A stretch of 64,000 bases of DNA from Brevibacillus fluminis (GCF_003710825.1 NZ_RHHQ01000007.1:124001-188000); one strand, 5' to 3'; counted from the stretch's first letter, positions 33,632-43,264 are shown. Translations and numbers: made by a program. Notes: generated by a model not told the origin, from the letters alone.

Positions 33632-34642
33632 ATGAAATCAACTGCGTCTCGCGGTATCAAACAGGTGCTGGTCTATATGGGGGCCGCTATCCTGTTGGCG
33701 ATTCTTGCATATGTAAGCTATACCTTTTATCACTACAGACAGATGACGCATGAGTGGTATCAGCCGCTCGCGGAAACACCAGCCGATGCGACGAACGTAC
33801 AGGGGATGGAGCATGTGCTGATCAACCAACCGGCACCGGTGGACGAATTGCCGCTAGGTCCGCAAAAAACGTTGAAGCCGTTTACGCTCCTCTTGATCGG
33901 CATTGACAGTAGAGATGGCGAAAAGGCGCGATCCGACACGATGATTCTCTGCACCGTCCATCCTGCGGATCAGCGCGTGTACCTGTTATCCATTCCTCGC
34001 GACAGCTTTATGGAGCTGCCTGGCCGCGGCTATGACAAAGTAAATCACGCCATGGCGTTCGGCGGTCCCGGCATGGTCAAGACTGCTCTGCAAAACTTCC
34101 TCAATGTAAAAATCGACCGCTACATGACCATTGACTTCGACGGCTTTCGCAAAATTGTCGACGAGCTCGGCGGCGTGGAAATCAATGTGAAAAAGCGCAT
34201 GAAATATACCGATCCTACCGATGACACCTATATCGATTTGAAGCCGGGCTTGCAGACGCTGAACGGCAAGCAGGCACTCGATTACGCCCGTTACCGCAAA
34301 AGCGATCTCGGGAAGGAAGACAGCGATTACGAGCGGATCGTCCGCCAGCAGGAAATCATCAAGGCATTGGCAGGAAAGGGCGACTCCGTCCAATCTTTCC
34401 TGAAAGCTTTTAAGCTGATGGACATTTTGGGCAAGCACGTCAAAACCGATCTGACACAGCAGGAAATCTCCTCGCTCTTAAAAACCTACTATGATCCGCA
34501 AAAAAACCATATCGAGACTGACACCTTACTGGGATCCGATGAGCGCATTTGGCGCAACGGGATTCGCGGCTGGTATTACCTCGTGCCGAAGGAGGAGCGC
34601 AAGCGGGTGCAAAAGCAACTGGAAAAAGAGTTGAGCTCGTAA
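33632..34642 (+). CDS. LytR-CpsA-Psr (LCP) family cell-wall polymer ligase
   Basis: A 336-residue type II membrane protein: a short basic N-terminus, one membrane helix (about 10-32) and an extracellular LCP domain. Motifs are LLLIGIDSRDGEKARSDTMIL (with the phosphate-binding Arg/Asp), YLLSIPRDSFMELPG, DKVNHAMAFGG, DFDGFRKIVDELGGVEI and LNGKQALDYARYRKSD. LCP enzymes attach teichoic acid or secondary wall polysaccharide to peptidoglycan. The start is ATG 33632 with GGGAGGAAGGG upstream; the open frame before it is unsupported. The location near csaB suggests attachment of the pyruvylated polymer. Confidence 0.92.
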   Translation: MKSTASRGIKQVLVYMGAAILLAILAYVSYTFYHYRQMTHEWYQPLAETPADATNVQGMEHVLINQPAPVDELPLGPQKTLKPFTLLLIGIDSRDGEKARSDTMILCTVHPADQRVYLLSIPRDSFMELPGRGYDKVNHAMAFGGPGMVKTALQNFLNVKIDRYMTIDFDGFRKIVDELGGVEINVKKRMKYTDPTDDTYIDLKPGLQTLNGKQALDYARYRKSDLGKEDSDYERIVRQQEIIKALAGKGDSVQSFLKAFKLMDILGKHVKTDLTQQEISSLLKTYYDPQKNHIETDTLLGSDERIWRNGIRGWYYLVPKEERKRVQKQLEKELSS

Positions 34643-34726
34643 AATAAGCAGTTCTCCTCTTGTTGCCCTTTGGTGAAAAAGAGTATGATAGGACGATAGA
34701 TTTACTCTTTTGGGGGAGATTGCCAG

Positions 34727-35035
34727 ATGAATTATCGGATTGTGCAGCAAGTGACGCTTGTCGACATGAATAATGAACTGATTAATGAAGTCTTCTTTGA
34801 TCACGGGGTATTCGAAACCTTTTTCCTGCCAATCGGAAGTTCGGTTGTGACGCGGCCGCTCGGATTAAAACAATTCGAGGTCGTGCATGACAGACGGACC
34901 GATGATGTCGTCCGCTTCAAAATCATCGATACTGAAATCAATCTCGTGACACAAGGCCAGGAAGTTAGGGCGTTCCTCGAACCGATCACCCTGATCATCG
35001 GTCAGCATGATGTGGGCGAGTTTTACGAAGAATAG
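34727..35035 (+). CDS. Conserved-looking hypothetical protein, 102 residues
   Basis: A small soluble protein with no signal or membrane segment, slightly acidic, with alternating hydrophobic and charged residues that suggest a beta-rich fold (RIVQQVTLVDMNNELINEVFF, VRFKIIDTEINLV, EPITLIIGQHDVGEFYEE). GGGGGAGA precedes ATG 34727. It is monocistronic, lying between the LCP gene and its own terminator. I do not recognise the family. Confidence 0.7.
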   Translation: MNYRIVQQVTLVDMNNELINEVFFDHGVFETFFLPIGSSVVTRPLGLKQFEVVHDRRTDDVVRFKIIDTEINLVTQGQEVRAFLEPITLIIGQHDVGEFYEE

Positions 35036-35041
35036 GAAAGT

Positions 35042-35077
35042 GAGCCGCTTTTTCAACGAGAAGCGGCTTTTTTTTTT
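35042..35077 (+). terminator. Intrinsic terminator after the 102-residue gene
   Basis: GAGCCGCTT / AAGCGGCTT with a short loop, followed by T10. Confidence 0.9.
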
Positions 35078-35190
35078 GAGTTGGAAAAATCAGAACATTC
35101 ACTTACAATGAAGGGAGGAAGAGGTTATGCAAATATCGGTAAACAGACCAGTAGAGTTGGGCCATACGAAGGATTGGAGGGTTTCGGACC

Positions 35191-36891
35191 ATGTCAGATA
35201 CCAAGCCTTGGATTGCCAACTATCCGCAGGAAGTCCCTGCTTCACTGGAATACCCCCGTGTTCCGGTGACAGCGTTTCTGAAACAGTCTGCGGAGCGTTT
35301 TCCTCATCAGAACGCACTCTATTTTCTGGGAAAGCAGATCACGTATGCACAGCTGCTGTCAATGTCGTATCAATTTGCACATTCCTTGATGCGCCGCGGC
35401 GTCAAAAAAGGAGACCGCGTCGCCGTCATGCTGCCCAATTGTCCCCAAGCCGTCATCGCGTACTACGGCACTTTATTTGCAGGTGGCACAGTGGTGATGA
35501 CCAATCCGCTCTATACCGAACGCGAGCTGATTCATCAGCTGGTTGACTCGGGAGCCGAGGTCATCGTCGCACTCGACCAGCTCTATGGCCGGGTCGAAAA
35601 AGTCATGCCCCATGTGTCGCTTACGCACATCATCCTCACCAGCATCAGCGATTTTTTGCCCTTCTTCAAAAAAATGCTGTATCCACTCGCACAGCGAAAG
35701 CAAAAATCAAACGTTCCCGCCATTACGTATTCACAGGATGTTGAACCGTTTCTGCCTGTTTTAAATGAAAACGCTGCTACTCCAATCGAGGTTGAAATCG
35801 ACCCTGCGCAAGATTTAGCGCTGCTGCAGTACACGGGCGGAACCACGGGCGTAGCCAAAGGCGTTATGCTCACCCACCGCAACCTTGTCGTCAATACCTT
35901 CCAGTGTCAGGCATGCCTCTACAAAATGGAGCAAGGGAAGGAAAAAATTTTGACAGCCCTGCCGCTGTTTCATGTATTCGGCATGACCGCAGCCATGAAC
36001 TACGGCATATCCATCGGAGCGGAGATCATACTTGTGCCCAAATTCGATCCGGGCCAAATTTTGCAGTTGATCGATAAACAGCGGCCCAGCATGTTTCCGG
36101 GAGCGCCTACGATGTTCATCGGCCTCTTGAATCACCCCGAAATCCAAAAATACAATCTTTCCTCGATCAAAGCTTGCGTGAGCGGCTCCGCTCCGTTACC
36201 GCTGGAGGTACAGACCCGCTTTGAGGAGCTGACCCAAGGCAAAATTGCCGAAGGATATGGCTTGACCGAGTCATCGCCAGTCACACACTCCAATCCGTTT
36301 TGGGGGCGGCGGATCAGCGGTAGCATCGGTTTGCCATGGCCGGACACAGACTGCCGTATCGTTGACCCGGGTACGGGCGATGAGCTGCCGCAGGGCTCGA
36401 TTGGCGAGCTTGCGGTCAAAGGCGATCAGGTAATGCTCGGCTACTGGAATCGTCCGGAGGAGACAGCGGCTGTCTTGCGTGATGGCTGGCTATTGACCGG
36501 TGATGTCGGGTATATGGACGAGGACGGGTATTTTTATATCGTCGACCGCAAAAAAGACATGATCATCGCCGGGGGCTTCAACATTTATCCGCGCGAGGTC
36601 GAGGAGGTGCTGTTTGAGCATCCGTCCGTTCAGGAAGCAGCTGTAGTGGGTGTGCCCGATCCGTATCGTGGCGAGACGGTCAAAGCCTTCATCGTCCCAA
36701 AAGCGGGCTGCGAGTTAAATGAGCAGGAGATGGACCAATTTTGCCGACAGCGGCTGGCTTCCTACAAAGTCCCGCGCGCTTATGAAGCGCGCAAGGAGCT
36801 GCCCAAGACGATGGTAGGGAAAGTGCTCCGGCGCCAATTGCAGGAAGAAGAGAAGAAGCGGCACGAAGACCAGTCAGCCAAGTTAGGCTGA
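35191..36891 (+). CDS. lcfA: Long-chain fatty-acid-CoA ligase (LcfA/FadD)
   Basis: A 566-residue ANL-superfamily acyl-CoA synthetase. The AMP-binding P-loop YTGGTTGVAKGVMLTH, SGSAPLPLEV, GYGLTESSPVT, LLTGDVGYMDEDGY, and the hinge DRKKDMIIAGGFNIYPREVEE are all present, as is the C-terminal catalytic Lys segment ELPKTMVGKVLRRQL. It activates long-chain fatty acids for beta-oxidation. Its downstream neighbours fadR, fadB, etfB and etfA reproduce the Bacillus subtilis lcfA cluster. ATG 35191 with GGAGG ten bases upstream. Confidence 0.94.
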   Translation: MSDTKPWIANYPQEVPASLEYPRVPVTAFLKQSAERFPHQNALYFLGKQITYAQLLSMSYQFAHSLMRRGVKKGDRVAVMLPNCPQAVIAYYGTLFAGGTVVMTNPLYTERELIHQLVDSGAEVIVALDQLYGRVEKVMPHVSLTHIILTSISDFLPFFKKMLYPLAQRKQKSNVPAITYSQDVEPFLPVLNENAATPIEVEIDPAQDLALLQYTGGTTGVAKGVMLTHRNLVVNTFQCQACLYKMEQGKEKILTALPLFHVFGMTAAMNYGISIGAEIILVPKFDPGQILQLIDKQRPSMFPGAPTMFIGLLNHPEIQKYNLSSIKACVSGSAPLPLEVQTRFEELTQGKIAEGYGLTESSPVTHSNPFWGRRISGSIGLPWPDTDCRIVDPGTGDELPQGSIGELAVKGDQVMLGYWNRPEETAAVLRDGWLLTGDVGYMDEDGYFYIVDRKKDMIIAGGFNIYPREVEEVLFEHPSVQEAAVVGVPDPYRGETVKAFIVPKAGCELNEQEMDQFCRQRLASYKVPRAYEARKELPKTMVGKVLRRQLQEEEKKRHEDQSAKLG

Positions 36892-36913
36892 CAAATGAAT
36901 ACGTTGTTTCCGG

Positions 36914-36963
36914 GAGCGATGCTGCCCTATCCAGTCTGGCTGGGAGGGAAGATCGCTTTTTTT
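36914..36963 (+). terminator. Intrinsic terminator after lcfA, abutting repeat copy D
   Basis: AGCGAT-GCTGCCCT and AGGGAAGATCGCT pair with small bulges, followed by T7 at 36957-36963. The repeat copy D begins at the very next base. Confidence 0.7.
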
Positions 36964-37015
36964 GTACTGTTCATCCGAGGTTCCGCCAAAAAGCATGGTG
37001 AAGCAGGTTTTGTAA
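36964..37015 (+). repeat. Dispersed two-hairpin repeat, copy D (degenerate, internally deleted)
   Basis: Begins GTACTG after the lcfA terminator T-run and retains GGTTCCGCCAAAAAGCATGG, then AAGCAGGTTTT, colinear with the 3' hairpin half of copies B and C. It lacks most of the GATAAG palindrome and the GTGCAACC segment. It lies between lcfA and the fadR promoter. Confidence 0.65.
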
Positions 37016-37031
37016 TAGGTGAGAGCAGGCG

Positions 37032-37084
37032 TTGACACTGCGCTTTGTCATCGTTTACACTTGGTGTGAATGAATGGTCATTCA
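37032..37084 (+). promoter_or_regulatory. fadR promoter with FadR box
   Basis: TTGACA (37032-37037) with a weak -10 about 17 bp downstream. At 37067-37084 stands TGAATGAATGGTCATTCA, which matches the Bacillus FadR operator consensus TGAATGAMTANTCATTCA at 17 of 18 positions. Acyl-CoA-relieved autorepression of fadR is the expected outcome. Confidence 0.85.
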
Positions 37085-37124
37085 TTGTTGTTATTATCAT
37101 CTGTTGAATCGAGTGGAGGTACTT

Positions 37125-37712
37125 ATGGCAAAAAAAACGGGGGAAAAATATCAAGCCATTATCGATGCGGCCGTAAGGGTCATTGCGAAACACGGGTATC
37201 ACAATTCCCAAGTCTCGCGCATCGCCAGAGAGGCGAAAGTGGCAGACGGTACCATCTATCTCTACTTTGAAAACAAGGACGATATCCTCATCTCTGTCTT
37301 TAACGAAAAAATGGGCCAGTTCATTGAAACATGCCGTGAACGAATCTCTACAGCAGGGACGATTCAGGAAAAGCTGTATATCTTGATTCATGCCCATCTA
37401 AGCCAGCTGTCGCAAAATCCCGAATTCGCCATTGTCACACAGATCGAACTGCGTCAGTCGAACGAGAAGATCAGCAAAGGCATCGGCGAGGTGCTCAAAA
37501 CATATCTGACGCTGATCGACGGGATTATTGAAGAGGGCATCGCAGAAGGCATTTTCCATGAAGAGCTCGATGTGCGGATGGCGCGCAAAATGATTTATGG
37601 CACCATCGACGAGACGGTCACGTCATGGGTCATGAAACAGTGCAAATACGATCTCATCTCACTGGTAGAGCCGATTCATAACCTCTTCCTGTATGGATTG
37701 GTTCGCAGGTGA
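37125..37712 (+). CDS. fadR: Fatty acid degradation repressor FadR (TetR family)
   Basis: A 195-residue TetR protein. The N-terminal DNA-binding domain has IIDAAVRVIAKHGYHNSQVSRIAREAKVADGTIYLYFENKDDIL; the C-terminal ligand domain is helical and contains RMARKMIYGTIDETVTSWV. In Bacillus, FadR represses beta-oxidation genes and is released by long-chain acyl-CoA. Start ATG 37125 follows GTGGAGGT; an open frame to 37074 runs through the operator and is not coding. The FadR box 41 bp upstream and position after lcfA confirm the assignment. Confidence 0.94.
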   Translation: MAKKTGEKYQAIIDAAVRVIAKHGYHNSQVSRIAREAKVADGTIYLYFENKDDILISVFNEKMGQFIETCRERISTAGTIQEKLYILIHAHLSQLSQNPEFAIVTQIELRQSNEKISKGIGEVLKTYLTLIDGIIEEGIAEGIFHEELDVRMARKMIYGTIDETVTSWVMKQCKYDLISLVEPIHNLFLYGLVRR

Positions 37713-37733
37713 AAAAGCTTGTTCATCAATTGC

Positions 37734-37797
37734 TTTTCATCTCCGCCTATTTTTGGTACAATCAACGTATTAACAACAGACTGAGCGTTCGCTCAGT
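37734..37797 (+). promoter_or_regulatory. Promoter with palindromic operator upstream of fadB
   Basis: TTTTCA (37734-37739), 17 bp and TACAAT (37757-37762) form a candidate promoter. The perfect 18 bp palindrome ACTGAGCGTTCGCTCAGT lies at 37780-37797, at about +12, a classic repressor position. It resembles operators of TetR-family regulators but differs from the FadR box. A following TTTT means a weak terminator role is also possible. Confidence 0.6.
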
Positions 37798-37926
37798 TTT
37801 GTTGCGCGGGTAAAGCCTTCTTTTTACGCAGCGGCAATCTTGATGAAACGTCTGCCAAAAGAGGTTTTCCAAGTTATATCGCGAAAATTGCTAAAATACT
37901 GATCATAGAGTATGGAGGGAGAGAAC

Positions 37927-38703
37927 ATGGCTTATACCACTGTACATTATGAAGTGGCGGATCGCGTCGCTTGGCTTGTGATCAACAATCCGCCGGCAAA
38001 TGCGCTGAATCAGGCAACATTGACCGATTTGGGCGCCGCACTTGATGAAGCGGCAAAGGACGATCAAGTGAAAGCGGTCGTCATCACGGGAGAAGGGCGC
38101 TTTTTCGTTGCCGGAGCCGACATCAAGCAGTTCACACAGCTCGGTGAGGCAGAGGCGCAAGCGCTTTCGGAAACCGGACAGGCGCTATTTGCGCGCATCG
38201 AGGCGTTCCGCAAACCGGTCATTGCTGCCATTAACGGAGCCTGCCTCGGTGGAGGGCTGGAGCTCGCGATGGCTTGCCACATCCGTTTTGCTGCTGCAGA
38301 AGCAAAGCTCGGGTTGCCTGAGCTGAACTTGGGCATCATTCCAGGCTACGGTGGCACGCAGCGTCTGCCGCGGTTGGTTGGTCCGGGAAAAGCGACGCAG
38401 CTGATGCTCACCTCCGACATGATCGGCGGCGAGGAAGCCCAGCGTATCGGCCTGGTCGAAGCGGTATATCCAGTAGAAGTGCTGCTTGATGAAGTGAAAA
38501 AACTGGCTGCCGCGATCACCGCAAAAGGACAGCTCGCTGTCGCGTATACGCTAGAAGCGATTCAGGCAAGCTTTTCGGAAGACCATGATGCAGGATACCG
38601 CACCGAAGCTCGGGTGTTTGGCCAAGTGTTCGGTACCGAAGATGCCAAGGAAGGCATCAGTGCCTTCATCGAAAAACGGAAGCCCGAATTTTCCGATCGT
38701 TAA
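37927..38703 (+). CDS. fadB: Enoyl-CoA hydratase (FadB)
   Basis: A 258-residue crotonase-family enzyme hydrating trans-2-enoyl-CoA in beta-oxidation. It has INNPPANALNQ, FFVAGADIKQF (oxyanion-hole segment), INGACLGGGLELAMACHIRFA with the second oxyanion Gly, Glu in LPELNLGIIPGYGGTQRLPRL, and the C-terminal FIEKRKPEF. Both catalytic glutamates appear to be in place (the Glu of PELN and the segment near ACLGGGLELA). ATG 37927 follows GGAGGGAGA. It is followed by etfB after 21 bp, as in the Bacillus subtilis operon. Confidence 0.93.
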   Translation: MAYTTVHYEVADRVAWLVINNPPANALNQATLTDLGAALDEAAKDDQVKAVVITGEGRFFVAGADIKQFTQLGEAEAQALSETGQALFARIEAFRKPVIAAINGACLGGGLELAMACHIRFAAAEAKLGLPELNLGIIPGYGGTQRLPRLVGPGKATQLMLTSDMIGGEEAQRIGLVEAVYPVEVLLDEVKKLAAAITAKGQLAVAYTLEAIQASFSEDHDAGYRTEARVFGQVFGTEDAKEGISAFIEKRKPEFSDR

Positions 38704-38724
38704 ATATATGAGGAGGGGAATCTC

Positions 38725-39492
38725 ATGAACATTCTGGTTGTGCTTAAATCTACGTTTGATACCGAGGAGAAAATCGTCATCCAAAACGGTGGCATCAGTG
38801 AAGACGGGGTAAAATTCATCATCAATCCGTACGATGAGTATGCCGTGGAAGAGGCGATCAAGCTGAAGGAAGAGCATGGCGGCGAGGTCACGGTTATTTC
38901 TGTCGGACCGGATCGCGTGCAAAGCGAGCTTCGCACGGCCCTGGCTATGGGTGCTGACAAAGCGGTGCTGGTTGACGATGAATCGCTGTTTGGCGACGAG
39001 TACACCACAGCGAAAGTGTTGGCTGCGGTTGCTCGCAAAGTCGGCTACGACATCATCCTCGGCGGCCAGATGGCAGTGGATTCCGGCGCAGGCCAAGGTG
39101 GTCCGCGACTTGCAGAGGAACTGGGCATCAACCATGTCTCCACAGCCGTGAAGCTCACAGTGGACGGTTCTACGGTAACAGTTGAGCGCGACATCGAGGG
39201 CGACCTGGAAGTGGTGGAAGCAACCCTGCCGGTTCTCATCACCGCGCAGCAAGGACTGAACGAGCCGCGCTACCCTTCTCTCCCTGGTATCATGAAAGCG
39301 AAGAAAAAACCGTTGGATATCCTCTCGGCAGATGACCTTGGTCTTTCCGCTGATGAAGTGAAAGCGAAAACGACGGTTGTCGATACGTTTCTGCCGCCGA
39401 AAAAGCAGGCGGGCCGCATTCTTTCCGGTGACATTCCTGCACAAGCGGCGGAACTGGTCCAATTACTGCGCAGCGAAGCGAAAGTGATCTAA
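38725..39492 (+). CDS. etfB: Electron transfer flavoprotein beta subunit
   Basis: A 255-residue EtfB with the AMP-binding fold: LVVLKSTFDTEEKI, INPYDEYAVEEAIKLKE, VISVGPDRVQSELRTALAMGADKAVLV, DIILGGQMAVDSGAGQGGPRLAEELG, and LPVLITAQQGLNEPRYPSLPGIMKAKKKP, the typical docking and recognition loops. It accepts electrons from acyl-CoA dehydrogenase together with EtfA. GAGGAGGGG precedes ATG 38725. It is in operon with fadB and etfA. Confidence 0.95.
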   Translation: MNILVVLKSTFDTEEKIVIQNGGISEDGVKFIINPYDEYAVEEAIKLKEEHGGEVTVISVGPDRVQSELRTALAMGADKAVLVDDESLFGDEYTTAKVLAAVARKVGYDIILGGQMAVDSGAGQGGPRLAEELGINHVSTAVKLTVDGSTVTVERDIEGDLEVVEATLPVLITAQQGLNEPRYPSLPGIMKAKKKPLDILSADDLGLSADEVKAKTTVVDTFLPPKKQAGRILSGDIPAQAAELVQLLRSEAKVI

Positions 39493-39515
39493 GGAAAAGG
39501 AAGAGAGGGATATCC

Positions 39516-40475
39516 ATGAAAAAAGTATTGGTACTCGCAGAAACACGTGATGGCAATATTCGCAACGTTTCCTTTGAAGCATTGTCCGCAGCGCAGGCAA
39601 TCGCAGCAGGTGGCGAAATCACCGCAGCGGTTTTTGGACCGGGCGCAGGCGCACATGCAGCTGCACTTGCCCATTATGGTGCCGCCAAAGTCGTGGTCGT
39701 GGAAAACGAAGCGCTCGCGCAATATACACCGGACAGCTATACACAAGCATTTTCCCAAGTTATCGGAACGGTTGAGCCAGATGCAATCGTTGTCGGCCAT
39801 ACATCGATCGGTCGCGACTTGGCGCCGCGCATCGCAGCGCGCCTCGGATACGGTCTCGTCTCCGATGTGACATCGATTGAAGGAGACGACGTGTTCGTCC
39901 GCCCGATTTATGCGGGAAAAGCGTTCCAAAAACGCAGCTTTGCCGATAACAAAGTGTTCATCACCGTTCGTCCGAACAATATTGCACTTGTTGCCCCAGA
40001 TGCGTCCAAAACCGCGGAAACTGTGGCGCTTGACGTCGAGCTGAAAGATCTGCGCACGATCGTAAAAGAGGTTGTTCGCAAAACCAGCGGCAAAGTTGAC
40101 TTGTCCGAAGCGAAGGTCATCATTTCCGGCGGTCGCGGAGTCAAGAGCAAAGACGGCTTCAAGCCGCTGGAGGAGCTCGCTGATGTTCTTGGTGCAGCAG
40201 TAGGCGCTTCGCGCGGCGCGTGCGATGCCGATTATTGCGATTACTCTTTGCAAATCGGCCAAACAGGCAAGGTGGTCACGCCTGACCTGTATATCGCGTG
40301 CGGGATCTCCGGCGCGATCCAGCACTTGGCTGGCATGTCCAACTCCAAAGTGATCGTGGCGATCAACAAAGATCCGGAAGCACCGATTTTCCAAGTAGCG
40401 GATTATGGGATCGTCGGCGATTTGTTTGAAGTCGTACCGCTTTTGACGGCAGAATTTAAAAAAGCGCTGCAATAA
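39516..40475 (+). CDS. etfA: Electron transfer flavoprotein alpha subunit
   Basis: A 319-residue EtfA, close to the usual 320-325. The N-terminal domain includes [19 protein letters not shown] and [18 protein letters not shown]; the C-terminal FAD domain has [62 protein letters not shown], and [26 protein letters not shown] sits in this C-terminal half. It is the last gene of the fadB-etfBA operon, closed by the terminator at 40490. Confidence 0.95.
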   Translation: MKKVLVLAETRDGNIRNVSFEALSAAQAIAAGGEITAAVFGPGAGAHAAALAHYGAAKVVVVENEALAQYTPDSYTQAFSQVIGTVEPDAIVVGHTSIGRDLAPRIAARLGYGLVSDVTSIEGDDVFVRPIYAGKAFQKRSFADNKVFITVRPNNIALVAPDASKTAETVALDVELKDLRTIVKEVVRKTSGKVDLSEAKVIISGGRGVKSKDGFKPLEELADVLGAAVGASRGACDADYCDYSLQIGQTGKVVTPDLYIACGISGAIQHLAGMSNSKVIVAINKDPEAPIFQVADYGIVGDLFEVVPLLTAEFKKALQ

Positions 40476-40489
40476 TCGCATCGCAAGGA

Positions 40490-40520
40490 AAAACCCACTC
40501 CCTCCCGGGCAGTGGGTTTT
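40490..40520. terminator. Bidirectional terminator between etfA and the minus-strand gene
   Basis: AAAACCCACT / AGTGGGTTTT, loop CCCTCCCGGGC. The stop codon of the minus-strand gene (40519) overlaps the right arm. Confidence 0.88.
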
Positions 40521-40836
40521 ACACCATATGGTAGCTTTGCACACCATATTCCTGTAGAGCGAGTAAGATGTCAGTGGCGTCGTTCCCTTCGATGAGAAGG
40601 GCGATGTTGCCTTCCCCGATCTTGCTCTCGCAGTTGCTGCACTGTTCGAGGGAAAAGCCATGCTGCTGTAAGGAATTCGCATAGCTTTCGGTTTCGTCGA
40701 ACGGATCTTGGGTGCCTGCCGACTCGTTTAACATGGTGATAGACGAGATGGAGGTATCCAGAGCCAACTGCGAGACGAAATGCTGGGCGGCGCGTTCATC
40801 GGGAAAAAAGGTTACAAACGTTGGCACAGCAGGCAT
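40519..40836 (-). CDS. Hypothetical protein, about 105 residues
   Basis: A small soluble protein with ACT- or ferredoxin-like alternation (TFVTFFPDERAAQHFVSQLA, GNIALLIEGNDATDILLALQEYGVQSYHMV) and two Cys in EQCSNCESKI, a CxxC that could bind metal or be redox-active. The frame opens to 40875, but the region before ATG 40836 lacks a Shine-Dalgarno. AAAGGGG lies directly before this ATG and nine bases before GTG 40827, so the latter may be the real start. It is adjacent to but divergent from trxA. Family not recognised. Confidence 0.65.
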   Translation of the reverse strand: MPAVPTFVTFFPDERAAQHFVSQLALDTSISSITMLNESAGTQDPFDETESYANSLQQHGFSLEQCSNCESKIGEGNIALLIEGNDATDILLALQEYGVQSYHMV

Positions 40837-40905
40837 CCCCTTTCTACCCCTATATGTTTGTACAACATCGGACATAATATGTGTGTGGCGAAGTGCGACT
40901 GCACG

Positions 40906-40934
40906 TGGTCATCTTTGACAATGGATGGTATACT
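40906..40934 (+). promoter_or_regulatory. Candidate trxA promoter
   Basis: TGGTCA, 17 bp and TATACT (40929-40934). A separate TTGACA (40915-40920) overlaps the spacer and lacks a good -10, so the exact promoter, and possible Spx or stress control as in Bacillus trxA, is open. Confidence 0.45.
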
Positions 40935-40978
40935 TTACATTGGAAAGAGTATTACCGAATTATAGGAGGTAGCTATAA

Positions 40979-41296
40979 ATGGCAATCGTAAACGTTTCTG
41001 ACCAATCTTTTGGCCAAGAAGTAGAACAATCCGGTACTGTACTGGTTGACTTTTGGGCACCTTGGTGCGGACCTTGCAAAATGATCGCACCTGTTTTGGA
41101 GCAAATCGACGGTGAAGTTGGTTCTCAAATGAAAATCGTCAAATTGAACGTTGACGATAACCCGGATACAGCAGGTCGTTTTGGCGTTATGTCCATCCCA
41201 ACGCTGATCGTTTTCAAAGACGGACAGCCAGTGGACAAACTGGTTGGCTTCCAACCAAAAGAAGCGTTGATGGCAGCGCTTGGCAAACACCTGTAA
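40979..41296 (+). CDS. trxA: Thioredoxin
   Basis: A 105-residue thioredoxin with the active site [11 protein letters not shown] at about residues 26-36 and the cis-Pro segment [11 protein letters not shown]. It reduces protein disulfides in the cytoplasm. The very strong ribosome-binding site ATAGGAGGTAG precedes ATG 40979. The position between etfA and uvrC is conserved with Bacillus. It is monocistronic, with a strong terminator at 41317. Confidence 0.97.
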   Translation: MAIVNVSDQSFGQEVEQSGTVLVDFWAPWCGPCKMIAPVLEQIDGEVGSQMKIVKLNVDDNPDTAGRFGVMSIPTLIVFKDGQPVDKLVGFQPKEALMAALGKHL

Positions 41297-41316
41297 GGGT
41301 ATATCCCTTTGGAGCA

Positions 41317-41355
41317 AAAGCAGCAGCACCCTAACGAAGAGGTGCTGCTGTTTTG
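41317..41355 (+). terminator. Intrinsic terminator after trxA
   Basis: CAGCAGCACC / GGTGCTGCTG with loop CTAACGAAGA, followed by TTTT. Confidence 0.9.
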
Positions 41356-41426
41356 GCGTTTTTTACAAGGATATAATTCATACATAATATTCTGATTTGA
41401 TGTGAAGATGTATCGGGAGGTCTACT

Positions 41427-43139
41427 GTGTCGTTTTTTCGCAATTTACCGATAAAGGTCAAGCTGATAATATTGGTTCTCTTTGCAGGCATTTTCATGAC
41501 AGGCATAGGGATTGTAGGATATTTACACATGATAAACATGGCTTCGAATTCGGAAGAGATGTACAATCAAAATCTCATCCCGATCGGGTGGATTGAACAA
41601 ATCCAGATTAATAATGAAACGTTAGCGGCCACGACACTGGAAATGATCGCGAACCATGATGAAGAGTTGGAAAACACGCTAAGCGGGCGGATCAAACGGC
41701 TGAAGCAAGAGAACGACGTGCGCTTCTCGATGTTTGAAAAATCGCAAATGGGTGAAAACATGCACAGTATGGTCGAGTCCTATAAAGCTGCGGTGGTAGC
41801 CTACCTGCCGGAAAATGACAAGCTATTGGAACTGGCGGCTGACAATAAGCAGCAGGAAGCCTACGAGCTGTACCGCAGTAAAGTGCAGCAGCTGCGAGCG
41901 CAGGTGAATGATAAACTCACCACACTGGCTGATTATGCGCGCACGACTGCCAAACGGCTGAATGAAGACACGCTGCAAAGCGTTGGGCAGGCGCAATTTG
42001 CGATGACTGCGGCGAATGTGATCGCGCTGCTTGGGCTTGCCGTCTTGGGCTGGCAAATTTCCCGAATGATTACACTTCCGCTTGGCCAGCTGCAAGGATG
42101 CATGGCACAAGCGGAACGCGGCGATTTGTCCGTCGTAGGTACCTACCGCTCGAAAGATGAGATTGGGCGTTTGACCAACAATTTCAATAGCATGGTAGGC
42201 GGGCTTCGCGAGCTGATCCGTGGTGTCAGCACCCATGCGATCAGTCTCTCCTCCTCAGCCGAGCAGCTGTCGGCAAGCACAGAGCAGACGTCGGAAGCGA
42301 CCAATCAAATCGCCTCTTCAATCCAGGAAGTATCACATGGCGCTGATCTTCAGCTGCAATCAGTGGAAGAAGGCGTGCAGGCGATGGAAGAGATTGCGAT
42401 CGGAATCGAACGGGTGGCGCAATCTGCTATCACGGCCGCCTATACGTCCAAAGAGGCAAATGCAGAAGCAGAGCTCGGCAATGAAACGATTCGCAAAGTG
42501 ATGGAACAGATGCAGCGAATCCAAACCACTGTGGATCAATCTGCGGACATGACGCGCCAGCTGGGGGATAAATCACAACAAATCGGCCAGATTGTCGAGA
42601 CGATTGCCGAGATTTCCGCCCAGACCAACCTGCTCGCACTCAATGCAGCGATTGAGGCGGCCCGCGCCGGCGAGCATGGCAGAGGTTTTTCCGTAGTGGC
42701 CGACGAGGTACGCAAGCTGGCGGAGCAATCGCAAGTGTCTGCGGATAGCATCGCGGGCTTGATTGACGTGATCCGCCACGAGATGAATAGTGCCGTGACG
42801 GCGATGGACAAAGGCTATGCCGAAGTGTCCGAGGGCATGTCGGTCGTCAAGGAAGCGGGAGCTGCTTTTGAAAAAATTACACAGCGGGTCGATCAAGTGG
42901 CGATGCAGATGGAAGAAGTTTCGTCCGCATCGGAACAAATGGCGGCCAGCACCCGCAAATTCGCGGATTCGGTCAATTATATTGAGCAAATTGCGCGCGG
43001 TTCGCTTACAAATGCCCATTCTGTGGCGGCTTCCTCACAGGAACAGCTGGCCGCAATGGAGGAAGTTGCCGCTTCCACTGAAAGTTTGAACCAAATGGCC
43101 CAAGAATTACACGAACTGACAAGCCGTTTCAAGGTGTAA
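41427..43139 (+). CDS. Methyl-accepting chemotaxis protein
   Basis: A 570-residue chemoreceptor. It has a first membrane helix (about 12-32), an extracellular four-helix-bundle sensor (about 35-185, 4HB_MCP type), a second membrane helix ([18 protein letters not shown]), HAMP ([20 protein letters not shown], about 208-260) and a cytoplasmic signalling coiled coil whose tip contains [21 protein letters not shown] and [16 protein letters not shown]. The start is GTG 41427 with GGGAGG upstream. No other chemotaxis gene is adjacent; it is an orphan receptor inserted between trxA and uvrC. The ligand is unknown. Confidence 0.93.
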   Translation: MSFFRNLPIKVKLIILVLFAGIFMTGIGIVGYLHMINMASNSEEMYNQNLIPIGWIEQIQINNETLAATTLEMIANHDEELENTLSGRIKRLKQENDVRFSMFEKSQMGENMHSMVESYKAAVVAYLPENDKLLELAADNKQQEAYELYRSKVQQLRAQVNDKLTTLADYARTTAKRLNEDTLQSVGQAQFAMTAANVIALLGLAVLGWQISRMITLPLGQLQGCMAQAERGDLSVVGTYRSKDEIGRLTNNFNSMVGGLRELIRGVSTHAISLSSSAEQLSASTEQTSEATNQIASSIQEVSHGADLQLQSVEEGVQAMEEIAIGIERVAQSAITAAYTSKEANAEAELGNETIRKVMEQMQRIQTTVDQSADMTRQLGDKSQQIGQIVETIAEISAQTNLLALNAAIEAARAGEHGRGFSVVADEVRKLAEQSQVSADSIAGLIDVIRHEMNSAVTAMDKGYAEVSEGMSVVKEAGAAFEKITQRVDQVAMQMEEVSSASEQMAASTRKFADSVNYIEQIARGSLTNAHSVAASSQEQLAAMEEVAASTESLNQMAQELHELTSRFKV

Positions 43140-43264
43140 GCTAGAGTGAAGGATAGAGGACAGAGCAGTACGCTGTTTTCTATCTTTTCTTTTTGGGAAA
43201 GCAGAACATCTGTTTTTTTGCTACTATAAGAGAAGAGAATTCTGCTCGAATGGAGGCTGAGATT

